NCBI RefSeq assembly: GCF_003946885.1
Contig: NZ_RWKQ01000034.1
Coordinates: 239-48,557 of the forward strand
Length of the DNA stretch: 48,319 nt
DNA from: Specibacter cremeus
GTDB lineage: Bacteria > Actinomycetota > Actinomycetes > Actinomycetales > Micrococcaceae
Reading direction: 5' to 3'
Shown one piece after another: positions 7,710 to 15,530 of the stretch. Every line of letters starts with the position of its first letter. The stretch's first letter is position 1. The translations under genes were made by a program, and so were the position numbers. The notes beneath the pieces are model-generated. The model did not search any database. It was not told the DNA's origin and saw nothing but the letters and a program-made list of their open reading frames with translations.

Positions 7710-10700
7710 TTGCATTTGAAGAGTCTGACCGTGCGCGGGTTCAAGTCCTTCGCCTCGGCCACAACCTTCGACTTTGAACCCGGCGTGACGGCGGTCGTGG
7801 GCCCGAACGGGTCGGGCAAGTCCAATGTGGTGGACGCGCTGGCCTGGGTCATGGGCGAACAGGGCGCCAAGACGCTGCGCGGCGGCAAGATGGAGGACGT
7901 CATCTTCGCCGGCACGGCGGGCCGCCCGCCGCTGGGCCGCGCCCAGGTGTCGCTGACCATAGACAACACCGACGGCGCGCTGCCGATCGAATACTCCGAG
8001 GTCACCATTTCGCGGACCCTGTTCCGCACGGGCGGCTCCGAATACGCCATCAACGGCACCGGCTGCCGGCTGCTGGACATCCAGGAGCTGCTCTCCGATT
8101 CGGGGCTGGGCCGGGAGATGCACGTGATCGTCGGCCAGGGCCAGCTCGACAAGGTCCTGCACGCCACGCCCGAGGACCGGCGCGGGTTCATCGAGGAGGC
8201 GGCCGGCATTCTCAAGCACCGCCGGCGCAAGGAAAAGACGCTGCGCAAGCTGGACGCCATGGGTGCCAACCTGGCCCGGCTGACGGACCTGACCACGGAG
8301 ATCCGCCGCCAGCTCACGCCGCTGGGCAAGCAGGCCGAGGTGGCCCGGCGGGCGCAGACCGTGCAATTCGACGTGCGGGACGCCCGGGCCCGGCTGCTCG
8401 CCGACGACATCGTCCAACTCACCACGGCCGCGGCCCAGGACACGGCCGCCGAGGAGGCCATGAAGGCCCGCCGGGCGGAGGTCGAGGAACTGCTGCGGGC
8501 GGGGAGGGAACGCCAGGCCGAGCTGGAACGCCTCGGCGCCGCCGCCACCCCGGCCCTGAACGCGGTCCGCGACACGTGGTACCGGCTCTCCGCCGTGAAG
8601 GAACGCTTCGCCGCGCTGGCGCAGCTGGCCGCCGAACGCCAACGCCACCTGGGCGCGGCGGAGCCCGCCCCGGACCCCAGTCGCGACCCCGACAAGCTGG
8701 CCCGCCAGGCCCGGCAGGTCCGGGACGAGGAGGCGGAGCTGGAGCTGGCCCTGGAGGAACGCCGGATCGGCCTGGAGACGGCGCTCGAACTCAAACAGGA
8801 CGCCGAGGCGGCCGTGCGCGAAGAGGAACAGCGTGTCACGGCCCTGCTGCGTGCCACGGCCGACCGTCGCGAGGGGCTGGCCAGGCTGGCCGGCACGGTC
8901 GCCTCGGCCCGCTCCCGGGTCGAGGCCGCCGAGGCGGAGATTGGCCGGCTCCGTGGGTCCATGTCCGCCGGGACGGACCGCCGCCGGGTCGCCGCCGAGG
9001 AGTTCGCCACACTCGAGGCGCAGGTGGCCGGTGTGGAGGAGGGGGAGGAATGCCTCGACGCCGATTACGAACAGGCCGCCGCCGCGCTCGCCGTCCTGGA
9101 CGCAGAACTCGAGCAACTGACCACAGCCCAGCGCACGGCCGAGCGGGAACGCGACGCCCTGGTGGCCCGCCGCGACGCGCTCGCCGTGGGACTGCGCCGC
9201 AAGGACGGCTCGGCCCACCTGCTCTCGGCCGGGCTGGACGGTGTGCTCAGCGCCGTCGCCGACCTGCTTGCCGTCGAGGCCGGGCATGAGACGGCCATCG
9301 CCGCTGCGCTGGGCGCCGCCGCCGAGGGCGTTGCCGTCAGCGGGGCCAGCGCGGCCGTCGATGCGCTGGAACTGGTTAAGAAGGACGACGGCGGCCGCGT
9401 CACCCTGGTCGTCGCCGGCCCCCCCTCCCAACTGGTGGACAGTAGCTGCACGAAATCCGCGGATTCCGAGCAGCTACTGTCCACTCGATTGGCGGTGGGG
9501 GAGGCCGTGCGCGCCGTGGCGGGCGCCGCCGTCGGACGTGCCGTGGTGACGTGCCCGCCCGAGCTGGCCGACGCCGTCGACGCCCTGCTGCACGACGTGG
9601 TGCTGGTGCCGGACTTGGCCGCGGCGGCCGAGGCGGTGGCCGCGTATCCGGGGTTGACCGTCGTCACGGCCGCCGGCGACGTGCTGACCGCGCATGCCGT
9701 GCACGGCGGGTCGGCCGGGGCGCCGTCATTGCTGGAATTGCAAGCCGACGTGGACCAGACCGAGGCCGACCTGGCGTCCGTGACGGCGGAGGGGGAACGG
9801 CTGCGGTTTACGCTGGCCGCCGTGCAGGCCCGGCGGCAGGAGGCGGCGGCCGCCCAGGCCGCCGCGCTGGAGGCGCTGAACGATTCCGACGCCCGGCTGG
9901 CGGCCGTGACGGAGCGGTTGGGGCATCTGGGCTCCGTGCTGCGGTCGGCGTCGGGGGAGTCGGAACGGTACGAGGCGTCGCTGGCGGCGGCCACCGAGAA
10001 CCGCGACCGGGAGCAGGCCGCGCTGGCCGAGGCGGCCGACCGGTTGGCCGCCGCGCGGCAGGCCCCGGCCGACGCCGAGCCGTCCATGGAGGGCCGGGAC
10101 GCGCTGGCCGCCCAGGCCAGCGCGACGCGGGCCGTGGAGATGGAGGCCCGGCTGGCGCTGCGCAGCGGCGAGGAGCAGCTGACGTCGATGCGCAACCGTG
10201 CGGCCGGGCTGGAACGCGCGGCCGCCGTGGAGCGGGCGGCGCGGGAACAGGCAGCGGCGCGGGCCCGGCGTCGTCGGTACCAGGGCGCCAAGGCCGCGTC
10301 CGTTGCCGCGGCCGTGGAGGTCATGCTGGCGCGGATTGCGGCGTCGATTTCGATGGCCGCCGAGGAACGGGACACCGCCGAGGAACTGCGGGCGGAACGG
10401 GACGCCGAGTTGTCCGGGATCCGTGTGGCCAACGCGGCCCTCGACACGGAGCTGGCCGCGTTGACGGATTCCGTGCACCGGGACGAGCTGGCCCGGGCGG
10501 CCCAACGTCTGCGGATCGAGGCCTTGGAAAACAAGGCCATCGAGGAGCTCGGGCTGACCGTGGACCATCTGCTGGCCGACTACGGGCCGGACACGCTGGT
10601 GCCGCCGGGTCCGGGGGAGGCCACGGACAAGTGGGCGGCGCTGCGTGTCGAGGTCGACGCCGACGGGTCGCCGGTGCGCGACGGCGTGCCGTTTGTGCGG

Positions 10701-11354
10701 GCCGAGCAGGAGAAGCGGCTCAAGCGGGCCGAGAAGGACCTGGCCGCGCTGGGCCGGGTGAACCCGCTGGCGCTGGAGGAGTTCGCGGCGCTCGAGGAAC
10801 GGCACCAATTCCTGGCCGGCCAGCTGGAGGACCTGAAGAACTCGCGCAAGGACCTGATGGACATCATCAAGGAGGTCGATGCGCGCGTGCAGGAGGTGTT
10901 CTCCGCCGCGTTCGCGGACACGGCCGTGCACTTCGAGCGCGTGTTCGGCCGGCTGTTCCCGGGCGGGGAGGGCCGGCTGGTGCTGACCGACCCCTCCGAC
11001 ATGCTGACCACGGGCATCGAGGTCGAGGCGCGGCCGGCCGGGAAGAAGATCAAGCGGCTCTCGCTGCTCTCCGGCGGGGAGCGCTCGCTGACGGCCGTGG
11101 CACTGCTGGTGGCCATTTTCAAGGCCCGGCCGTCCCCGTTCTATGTCATGGACGAGGTCGAGGCCGCGCTGGACGACACCAACCTGGGCCGGCTCATCAC
11201 GATCTTCGAGGAGCTGCGGGAGTCCAGCCAGCTCATCATCATCACGCACCAGAAGCGCACCATGGAGGTCGCCGACGCCCTGTACGGCGTCACCATGCGC
11301 GGCGACGGCGTCTCGACGGTGATCAGCCAGCGGCTTGAGCCCGCCGCGCGGTGA
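7710..11354 (+). CDS. smc: Chromosome segregation ATPase SMC
   Basis: A 1214-residue structural-maintenance-of-chromosomes protein, the core of the condensin that compacts and segregates the chromosome with ScpA/ScpB. The N-terminal head has Walker A GPNGSGKS (31-38). Long Ala/Glu/Arg-rich coiled coils flank a hinge at about residues 505-660. The C-terminal head has the ABC signature LSGGERS and the Walker B region YVMDEVEAALDD. The start is TTG, placed by the adjacent CAGGAG. Two oddities: residues 576-592 in the hinge are encoded by a 50-base nested palindrome, and the stop codon lies inside a GGTGATTGAGC repeat. Normal smc neighbours such as rnc and mutM are not upstream; the ole operon is there instead. 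ftsY follows after an inserted MFS gene. Confidence 0.97.
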   Translation: MHLKSLTVRGFKSFASATTFDFEPGVTAVVGPNGSGKSNVVDALAWVMGEQGAKTLRGGKMEDVIFAGTAGRPPLGRAQVSLTIDNTDGALPIEYSEVTISRTLFRTGGSEYAINGTGCRLLDIQELLSDSGLGREMHVIVGQGQLDKVLHATPEDRRGFIEEAAGILKHRRRKEKTLRKLDAMGANLARLTDLTTEIRRQLTPLGKQAEVARRAQTVQFDVRDARARLLADDIVQLTTAAAQDTAAEEAMKARRAEVEELLRAGRERQAELERLGAAATPALNAVRDTWYRLSAVKERFAALAQLAAERQRHLGAAEPAPDPSRDPDKLARQARQVRDEEAELELALEERRIGLETALELKQDAEAAVREEEQRVTALLRATADRREGLARLAGTVASARSRVEAAEAEIGRLRGSMSAGTDRRRVAAEEFATLEAQVAGVEEGEECLDADYEQAAAALAVLDAELEQLTTAQRTAERERDALVARRDALAVGLRRKDGSAHLLSAGLDGVLSAVADLLAVEAGHETAIAAALGAAAEGVAVSGASAAVDALELVKKDDGGRVTLVVAGPPSQLVDSSCTKSADSEQLLSTRLAVGEAVRAVAGAAVGRAVVTCPPELADAVDALLHDVVLVPDLAAAAEAVAAYPGLTVVTAAGDVLTAHAVHGGSAGAPSLLELQADVDQTEADLASVTAEGERLRFTLAAVQARRQEAAAAQAAALEALNDSDARLAAVTERLGHLGSVLRSASGESERYEASLAAATENRDREQAALAEAADRLAAARQAPADAEPSMEGRDALAAQASATRAVEMEARLALRSGEEQLTSMRNRAAGLERAAAVERAAREQAAARARRRRYQGAKAASVAAAVEVMLARIAASISMAAEERDTAEELRAERDAELSGIRVANAALDTELAALTDSVHRDELARAAQRLRIEALENKAIEELGLTVDHLLADYGPDTLVPPGPGEATDKWAALRVEVDADGSPVRDGVPFVRAEQEKRLKRAEKDLAALGRVNPLALEEFAALEERHQFLAGQLEDLKNSRKDLMDIIKEVDARVQEVFSAAFADTAVHFERVFGRLFPGGEGRLVLTDPSDMLTTGIEVEARPAGKKIKRLSLLSGGERSLTAVALLVAIFKARPSPFYVMDEVEAALDDTNLGRLITIFEELRESSQLIIITHQKRTMEVADALYGVTMRGDGVSTVISQRLEPAAR
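9435..9484. repeat. Nested palindromic element inside the SMC hinge coding region
   Basis: Perfect 15-base arms GTGGACAGTAGCTGC (9435-9449) and GCAGCTACTGTCCAC (9470-9484) enclose a 20-base loop that itself holds the perfect palindrome AATCCGCGGATT (9454-9465). It is in frame and encodes SMC residues 576-592 (VDSSCTKSADSEQLLST). The arm resembles CAGCTACTGCCCA in the repeat-rich gap near 27990. Confidence 0.8.
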
Positions 11355-11458
11355 TTGAGCTTGTCGGTGATTGAGCTTGTCGAAATCCCGGTGTCTCGAC
11401 AAGCTCGACCACCGGTGATTGAGCCTGTCGAAATCGGGTCTCGACAAGCTCGACCACC
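11350..11458. repeat. Cluster of GGTGATTGAGC-type inverted repeats at the 3' end of smc
   Basis: A partial copy (11350-11365) is followed by two full palindromic copies (11366-11413 and 11414-11458). Each full copy runs GGTGATTGAGCYTGTCGA, a short centre, then TCGACAAGCTCGACCACC. The smc stop TGA is at 11352-11354, inside the first copy. The hairpins may also terminate smc and the convergent MFS gene. This type of dispersed repeat is common in Arthrobacter relatives. Confidence 0.85.
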
Positions 11459-11484
11459 GCCGCGCCCCCTCGGCCCGGTTCCCG

Positions 11485-12702
11485 TCAACCCCGGGTCCCG
11501 CGTGCCGGCAGCCAGAACAGCATGCCGACCAGGGCGACGGCCGTGGCCATGGTGAATGCCGGGCCGTAGGAGAACGCGTCCACGAGCACGCCGGCCGCGA
11601 TCGGGCCGATGATGGTGCCGAAGTCCTGGCTCATCTGGAACGTGGCCAGCACCTTGCCACCCGAGCGCTCATTGCCGATCACGTCCGCCACGGTGGCCTG
11701 CTGTGCCGGGCCCATGAGTCCACTGCCCAGTCCGGCGATGGCCGAGATGACAAAGAACCAGAGCTCCTCGCCGGTGAATCCGAGCAGCCCCATGGCGACG
11801 CCGTTGACGGCCAGGCCAAGCAGGATCATCGGTTTGCGCCCCCACGTGTCGGCCAGCCTGCCGGAGAACGTCAGCGCGACGGCCGTGCCCACGGCGAACA
11901 CGGCAAGCGACGTGCCGGCGACCTGCGGGCCCGCGTGGAGGACCGCCGTCGCGAACAACGGCACCAGCGCCATGCGGATGCCCATGGCCGACCAGCCGTT
12001 GGCGAACGCCGACACCAGGACGGCCCGGTACGGCGGCAGGCCCAACGCCTGCCGCAACTCCATGGGCTGCTTCTCGGCGGCCGGGGCGCCGACGCGGGTG
12101 CCGGCCGGGACGCCAACGCCAGGTGCCAGCTGCGTTGCCACGAGAATGGCCACGATCACCAGGGCCCCGGCGTAGACGAGGAACGGCAGTTGCAGCCCCA
12201 GGCCGGCCAGCAGGCCGCCGACGGCAGGACCGGCGATGTTGCCCAGCAGGAACGATCCCGAATACAGGCTCGACACCCGGCCGCGGGCCTGCGGCGGCGC
12301 CAGCCGGATCAGCAGGCCCATGGCGGCGACGGTGAACATGGTGGACCCGATGCCGCCCAGCCCGCGGAACACGAGCAGCTGCCAGTAGTCCTGCGCGAAC
12401 GCGCACGCGGCCGACGACGCGGCCACGATCAGGATGCCGAGGATGTAGGTCCACCGTTCGCCGAGGCGTTCGACGAGCACGCCGCTGAGCGGGGCGAAGA
12501 CCAGTCGCGTGAACGCGAACGCGCTCACGACGACGGCTGCCGCACTGACGCTGACATGGAAACTCTGGGCGAATTGCGGCAGGACGGGGGCGACGATTCC
12601 GAAGCCGATGGCAATCAGGAACGCCGCGGCGACCAGGACCTTGATCTCCCGGGGGAGCGCCACCCGAGCGCTCAGGTCGGGGCTTGTCGTTTGGCGGGTC
12701 AT
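11485..12702 (-). CDS. MFS transporter, MdtG/Bmr-like drug efflux type
   Basis: A 405-residue multi-pass membrane protein with about 12 hydrophobic segments, of the drug:H+ antiporter-1 type. The loop 2-3 signature appears as RLVFAPLSGVLVERLGERW and its second-half counterpart as FSGRLADTWGRKPMI. It probably exports a small hydrophobic compound by proton antiport; the substrate cannot be told. ATG 12702 is chosen because GGGAGG lies upstream and the hydrophobic first helix follows a short polar N-terminus ending in PREIKVL. It is convergent with smc and divergent from ftsY, so it interrupts the usual smc-ftsY pairing. Confidence 0.85.
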   Translation of the reverse strand: MTRQTTSPDLSARVALPREIKVLVAAAFLIAIGFGIVAPVLPQFAQSFHVSVSAAAVVVSAFAFTRLVFAPLSGVLVERLGERWTYILGILIVAASSAACAFAQDYWQLLVFRGLGGIGSTMFTVAAMGLLIRLAPPQARGRVSSLYSGSFLLGNIAGPAVGGLLAGLGLQLPFLVYAGALVIVAILVATQLAPGVGVPAGTRVGAPAAEKQPMELRQALGLPPYRAVLVSAFANGWSAMGIRMALVPLFATAVLHAGPQVAGTSLAVFAVGTAVALTFSGRLADTWGRKPMILLGLAVNGVAMGLLGFTGEELWFFVISAIAGLGSGLMGPAQQATVADVIGNERSGGKVLATFQMSQDFGTIIGPIAAGVLVDAFSYGPAFTMATAVALVGMLFWLPARGTRG

Positions 12703-12727
12703 CACCCTAGATCCTCCCACGCCTCCC

Positions 12728-12787
12728 AAGTAGGGCGCACTTGCGCACCATTCCGGGCCCGAATCGGTGCGCAACTGCGCCCTACTT
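12728..12787. repeat. Large inverted repeat between the MFS gene and ftsY
   Basis: 22-base arms (12728-12749 and 12766-12787) match at 21 of 22 positions. Each contains GTAGGGCGCA, and the centre ATTCCGGGCCCGAAT is itself nearly palindromic. The element lies between two divergent starts, 20 bases upstream of the putative ftsY -10. It is too far from any gene end to be an obvious terminator and resembles a REP-type element. Confidence 0.8.
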
Positions 12788-12807
12788 CGCGGGAAGTCGG
12801 CCCGTGA

Positions 12808-12813
12808 GAGACT
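12808..12813 (+). promoter_or_regulatory. Putative -10 for leaderless ftsY mRNA
   Basis: GAGACT is followed by six bases (GGACGA) and then GTG 12820. The spacing would place the transcription start at the start codon, and no Shine-Dalgarno is present. Confidence 0.5.
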
Positions 12814-12819
12814 GGACGA

Positions 12820-14025
12820 GTGAATCAGACTCTTGCCGTCATCCTGTACATCGTGATCGGGCTCGCCGTTGTCGGCGCCCTGATCCCTGTCTTCCTGAAG
12901 GCGCGGAAGAATTCGCAAACACATGCCGGGACCCGGGACGCCAACGATCCGGCGCCCACGGCATCCGCGGCCCCGGCGGCGACCGGCACCCTGCTGGAGG
13001 ACCGCCCCGCAACCCAGGCCCCGCCGTCGTCCACCGAAGCGGCCGCGGATTTGGAGTCCCTCCTGGAGGAACCGGCCGCTCCGGCCGTGGAGCGGCCGCT
13101 GCCCGTCGAGGGCCGCCTGGTGCGGCTGCGCGCCCGCCTGGCGAAATCCAACAACGCGCTCGGCAAGGGGCTGTTGGCGCTGCTCTCCCGCGACACCATC
13201 GACGAGTTCGTGTGGGAAGAGGTCGAGGAGACGCTGCTGCTGGCCGACATCGGCACCGACTCGACCACGGCCCTGGTGGACACGCTGCGCGAGCGCGTCA
13301 AGGTACTCGGCACGCGGGATCCCGAGCACGTCCGGGCGTTGCTGCGCGAGGAACTCATCCGGCTCGTCGACCCGACCATGGACCGGACGCTGAAGATTGA
13401 CCGGCACGACGACCGGCCCTCGGTGCTCATGGTGGTCGGTGTCAACGGCGTGGGCAAGACGACGACCGTCGGCAAGCTGGCCCGGGTGTTCGTCGCCGAG
13501 GACAAGGACGTGCTGCTGGGCGCGGCGGACACGTTCCGCGCGGCCGCGGCCGAGCAGTTGGCCACCTGGGGTGCCCGGGTGGGCGTGCCGACGGTGAAGT
13601 CCGACGTCGACGGCGCGGATCCGGCGTCCGTCGCCTTCGAGGCGGTGAAGGCGGGCATCGAGCAGGAAGTCGACGTCGTCATGGTCGACACCGCCGGGCG
13701 CCTGCAGAACAAGGTCGGGCTCATGGACGAGCTTGGCAAGGTCAAGCGCGTCATCGAGAAGCAGGCCACGGTCGACGAGGTGCTGCTCGTGCTGGACGCG
13801 ACAACCGGCCAGAACGGCCTGACCCAGGCCAAGGTGTTCTCCGAGGTCGTGAATATTTCCGGCATCGTGCTGACCAAGCTGGACGGCACCGCCAAGGGTG
13901 GCATCGTCGTCGCCATCCAGAAGGCCCTCGGCGTGCCGGTCAAGCTCGTCGGGCTCGGCGAGGGCCCGGACGACCTGGCCCCGTTCGACGCGGAGGGCTT
14001 CGTGGACGCGCTGCTCGAGGGCTGA
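12820..14025 (+). CDS. ftsY: Signal recognition particle receptor FtsY
   Basis: A 401-residue SRP receptor GTPase that docks Ffh-ribosome complexes at the membrane for co-translational insertion. An N-terminal membrane helix (about residues 5-25, LAVILYIVIGLAVVGAL) is typical of actinobacterial FtsY. An acidic Pro/Ala-rich linker follows to about residue 90, then the N domain and the G domain. The G domain has G1 GVNGVGKTTTVGK near 207-219, DTFRAAAAEQL, G3 DTAGRLQNK and G4 TKLDGTAKGG. The partner Ffh is at 19111-20688. The gene ends just before a strong hairpin terminator and is probably transcribed alone. Confidence 0.96.
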   Translation: MNQTLAVILYIVIGLAVVGALIPVFLKARKNSQTHAGTRDANDPAPTASAAPAATGTLLEDRPATQAPPSSTEAAADLESLLEEPAAPAVERPLPVEGRLVRLRARLAKSNNALGKGLLALLSRDTIDEFVWEEVEETLLLADIGTDSTTALVDTLRERVKVLGTRDPEHVRALLREELIRLVDPTMDRTLKIDRHDDRPSVLMVVGVNGVGKTTTVGKLARVFVAEDKDVLLGAADTFRAAAAEQLATWGARVGVPTVKSDVDGADPASVAFEAVKAGIEQEVDVVMVDTAGRLQNKVGLMDELGKVKRVIEKQATVDEVLLVLDATTGQNGLTQAKVFSEVVNISGIVLTKLDGTAKGGIVVAIQKALGVPVKLVGLGEGPDDLAPFDAEGFVDALLEG

Positions 14026-14031
14026 TTCATT

Positions 14032-14067
14032 CCGTGAAAGTGCCCGCCTCGGCGGGCACTTTCACGG
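14032..14067 (+). terminator. ftsY terminator hairpin
   Basis: Perfect 17-base arms (14032-14048 and 14051-14067) surround a two-base centre, six bases after the ftsY stop. There is no U-run, as is common in actinobacteria. Confidence 0.8.
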
Positions 14068-14111
14068 TCACGGCGACTTTCGGACGCGCGGGGCGCCACG
14101 GATCACGTTCA

Positions 14112-14256
14112 CGTCAATCCAGTGAGCAGATCACGCCGTTCTGGAGGTCGTCCGTCAATCCAGTGAGCAGATCACGCCGGAATTCCCCGCCCGGAACGTC
14201 GTCATCTGCGCACTCAATGGGGGCGTGGGCACCAGAGCGTCCCGATCTGCACACTC
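14112..14256. repeat. Intergenic cluster of four AGTGNGCAGAT motifs, two in each direction
   Basis: Two identical 27-base direct repeats (14112-14138 and 14153-14179) each contain CAGTGAGCAGATCACG. Downstream, ATCTGCGCACTC (14204-14215) and ATCTGCACACTC (14245-14256) carry the same motif on the other strand, so copies 2 and 3 form an inverted pair around CCGGAATTCC. The cluster fills most of the 322-base gap between ftsY and the DUF559 gene. Confidence 0.8.
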
Positions 14257-14347
14257 GACTATGAGGTTCGGCCCCGGAACGGCATGACGCGGCGCGCGGC
14301 TGTGGATAACTTCTGCACGGTCTCCATTTTTGGTGGCTAATAGAGGA

Positions 14348-15358
14348 ATGCGATCACCAAGTCCCCTCCCGCACAGTCTGCGCGGGCGACCGTTCACGCT
14401 CACGGATTCCGATGCGCTGGGCATTTCCCGTCGGCGAACGCGGGCTGGTGACTTGCGCGCCCCCAGCAGGAGGATTCGCGTTCCCAGGGGCGTGCGGATG
14501 GCGATGCTGGACCGGTGCCGGCCCTACACCCAGGTGACCGTCGACGGCGTCGTCAGCCATGTGACGGCGGCCCAGATCCACGGGCTGGTCCTGCCGAACA
14601 GGTTGGCAGGCCGACCGGTCATTGACCTGGCCCGTCCCCGGGGGAAGAGCAATGTGCGTCGACGGCACGTCGTCGGGCACCGGCTGGAATTGGGTGAAGG
14701 TGAGGTGGTCCTGGTGGCCGGCGTGCCGGTGACATCCGTTGCGCGCACGTGGCTCGACCTGGCCTCCGTGCTCGGCCTGGACGACCTGGTGGCCATGGGA
14801 GACCAGATCGTCAACGAGCACCACCGGAACTTCGGCCCACGCAAGGTGGCCCTGGTCCCACTTGCCAAACTGCAGGAATATGTCGCGTCCAAGCGCTGCG
14901 TCAGGGGGATCGCCAAGGCACGTGCGGCGCTGGCCCTGGTCCGGGTGGGCGTTGACTCACCCCGGGAAACACGGGTCCGGCTGATGCTGCAACGGGCGGG
15001 ATTGCCGGAATTCGTCCCCGACCATCCGATCCGCAACGAACGGGGCGAACCGGATGTCTGGCCCGACCTGGCCTGCGACGAGTTCCGGACGTGCGTGGAA
15101 TACGAGGGCATGCACCACCTCACGGTTGGACAGCAGGCCTCCGACCATGACCGTGACTTCCGGACCCGGCAACTGGGCTGGCACCAGGCGCGGATCAACG
15201 ACGACGACATGCGGGCCGGCTCCGCCGTGGTGGTGGCCAAGGTGGCGCGCATGCTGGTGCGCGGCGGCTGGCCGGACCCGAACAGCGTGGACCCGAACAA
15301 CACTGACCCGAACGGCACTGCCGGGCGCGTAGCGCGCCGGAAACGGGCGGGCGTGTAA
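14348..15358 (+). CDS. DUF559/Vsr-like endonuclease-fold protein of unknown role
   Basis: A 336-residue protein of a type scattered through actinobacterial genomes. The N-terminal part (about 20-180) resembles the AbiEi-like antitoxin or winged-helix proteins (TSVARTWLDLASVLGLDDLVAMGD). The C-terminal part (about 205-310) resembles the Vsr/DUF559 nuclease fold, with RLMLQRAGLPE, EPDVWPDLACDEFRTCVEYEGMHH and late DHDRDFRTRQLGW. An acidic pair followed by ExxxxH is consistent with a restriction-like metal site, but activity is unproven. ATG 14348 follows AGAGGA directly and lies six bases after a -10-like GCTAAT, so it may be leaderless; GTG 14333 is an alternative. It is a single gene between ftsY and amtB, downstream of a repeat cluster, and may be a later insertion. 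Confidence 0.72.
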   Translation: MRSPSPLPHSLRGRPFTLTDSDALGISRRRTRAGDLRAPSRRIRVPRGVRMAMLDRCRPYTQVTVDGVVSHVTAAQIHGLVLPNRLAGRPVIDLARPRGKSNVRRRHVVGHRLELGEGEVVLVAGVPVTSVARTWLDLASVLGLDDLVAMGDQIVNEHHRNFGPRKVALVPLAKLQEYVASKRCVRGIAKARAALALVRVGVDSPRETRVRLMLQRAGLPEFVPDHPIRNERGEPDVWPDLACDEFRTCVEYEGMHHLTVGQQASDHDRDFRTRQLGWHQARINDDDMRAGSAVVVAKVARMLVRGGWPDPNSVDPNNTDPNGTAGRVARRKRAGV

Positions 15359-15386
15359 CGCGCCGGAAACACAACCGACACGCGCC

Positions 15387-15445
15387 TTTTACCTGCACCC
15401 GCCAAACGTAACAGCTTGGCAATCTTTTACGGCGCCCGCCGAAAC
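15387..15445 (+). promoter_or_regulatory. Candidate nitrogen-control region upstream of amtB
   Basis: CTTTTAC followed after ten bases by CAAAC or GAAAC occurs twice (15387-15407 and 15425-15445), with GTAAC at 15408-15412 between them. TNAC and GAAAC half-sites recall actinobacterial GlnR boxes, but the spacing does not fit the classic six-base gap, so assignment to GlnR is tentative. Confidence 0.35.
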
Positions 15446-15530
15446 AGGGTCCCGGCAAAGTTGTGAGGGTCAACATTGCACCCGCCCCGCAGAAGTGGCC
15501 GCAATACCCTCACAACGAAAGGCCAGCACC

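Noticed and set aside
9435-9484. Sequencing or assembly artefact as the source of the smc palindrome
   Set aside because: The insert keeps the frame and both flanks encode good hinge sequence, so a real element is more likely.
9726-11447. Long open frames antisense to smc and in its other frames
   Set aside because: smc is unmistakable here; the others are low-complexity Arg/Gly/Ser products of third-position GC.
14112-14256. CRISPR array
   Set aside because: Only two exact direct copies with a short, single spacer, plus inverted copies, and no cas genes.
15387-15445. Confident GlnR operator
   Set aside because: Half-sites resemble GlnR boxes but none has the classic six-base spacing, so it is listed only as a candidate.
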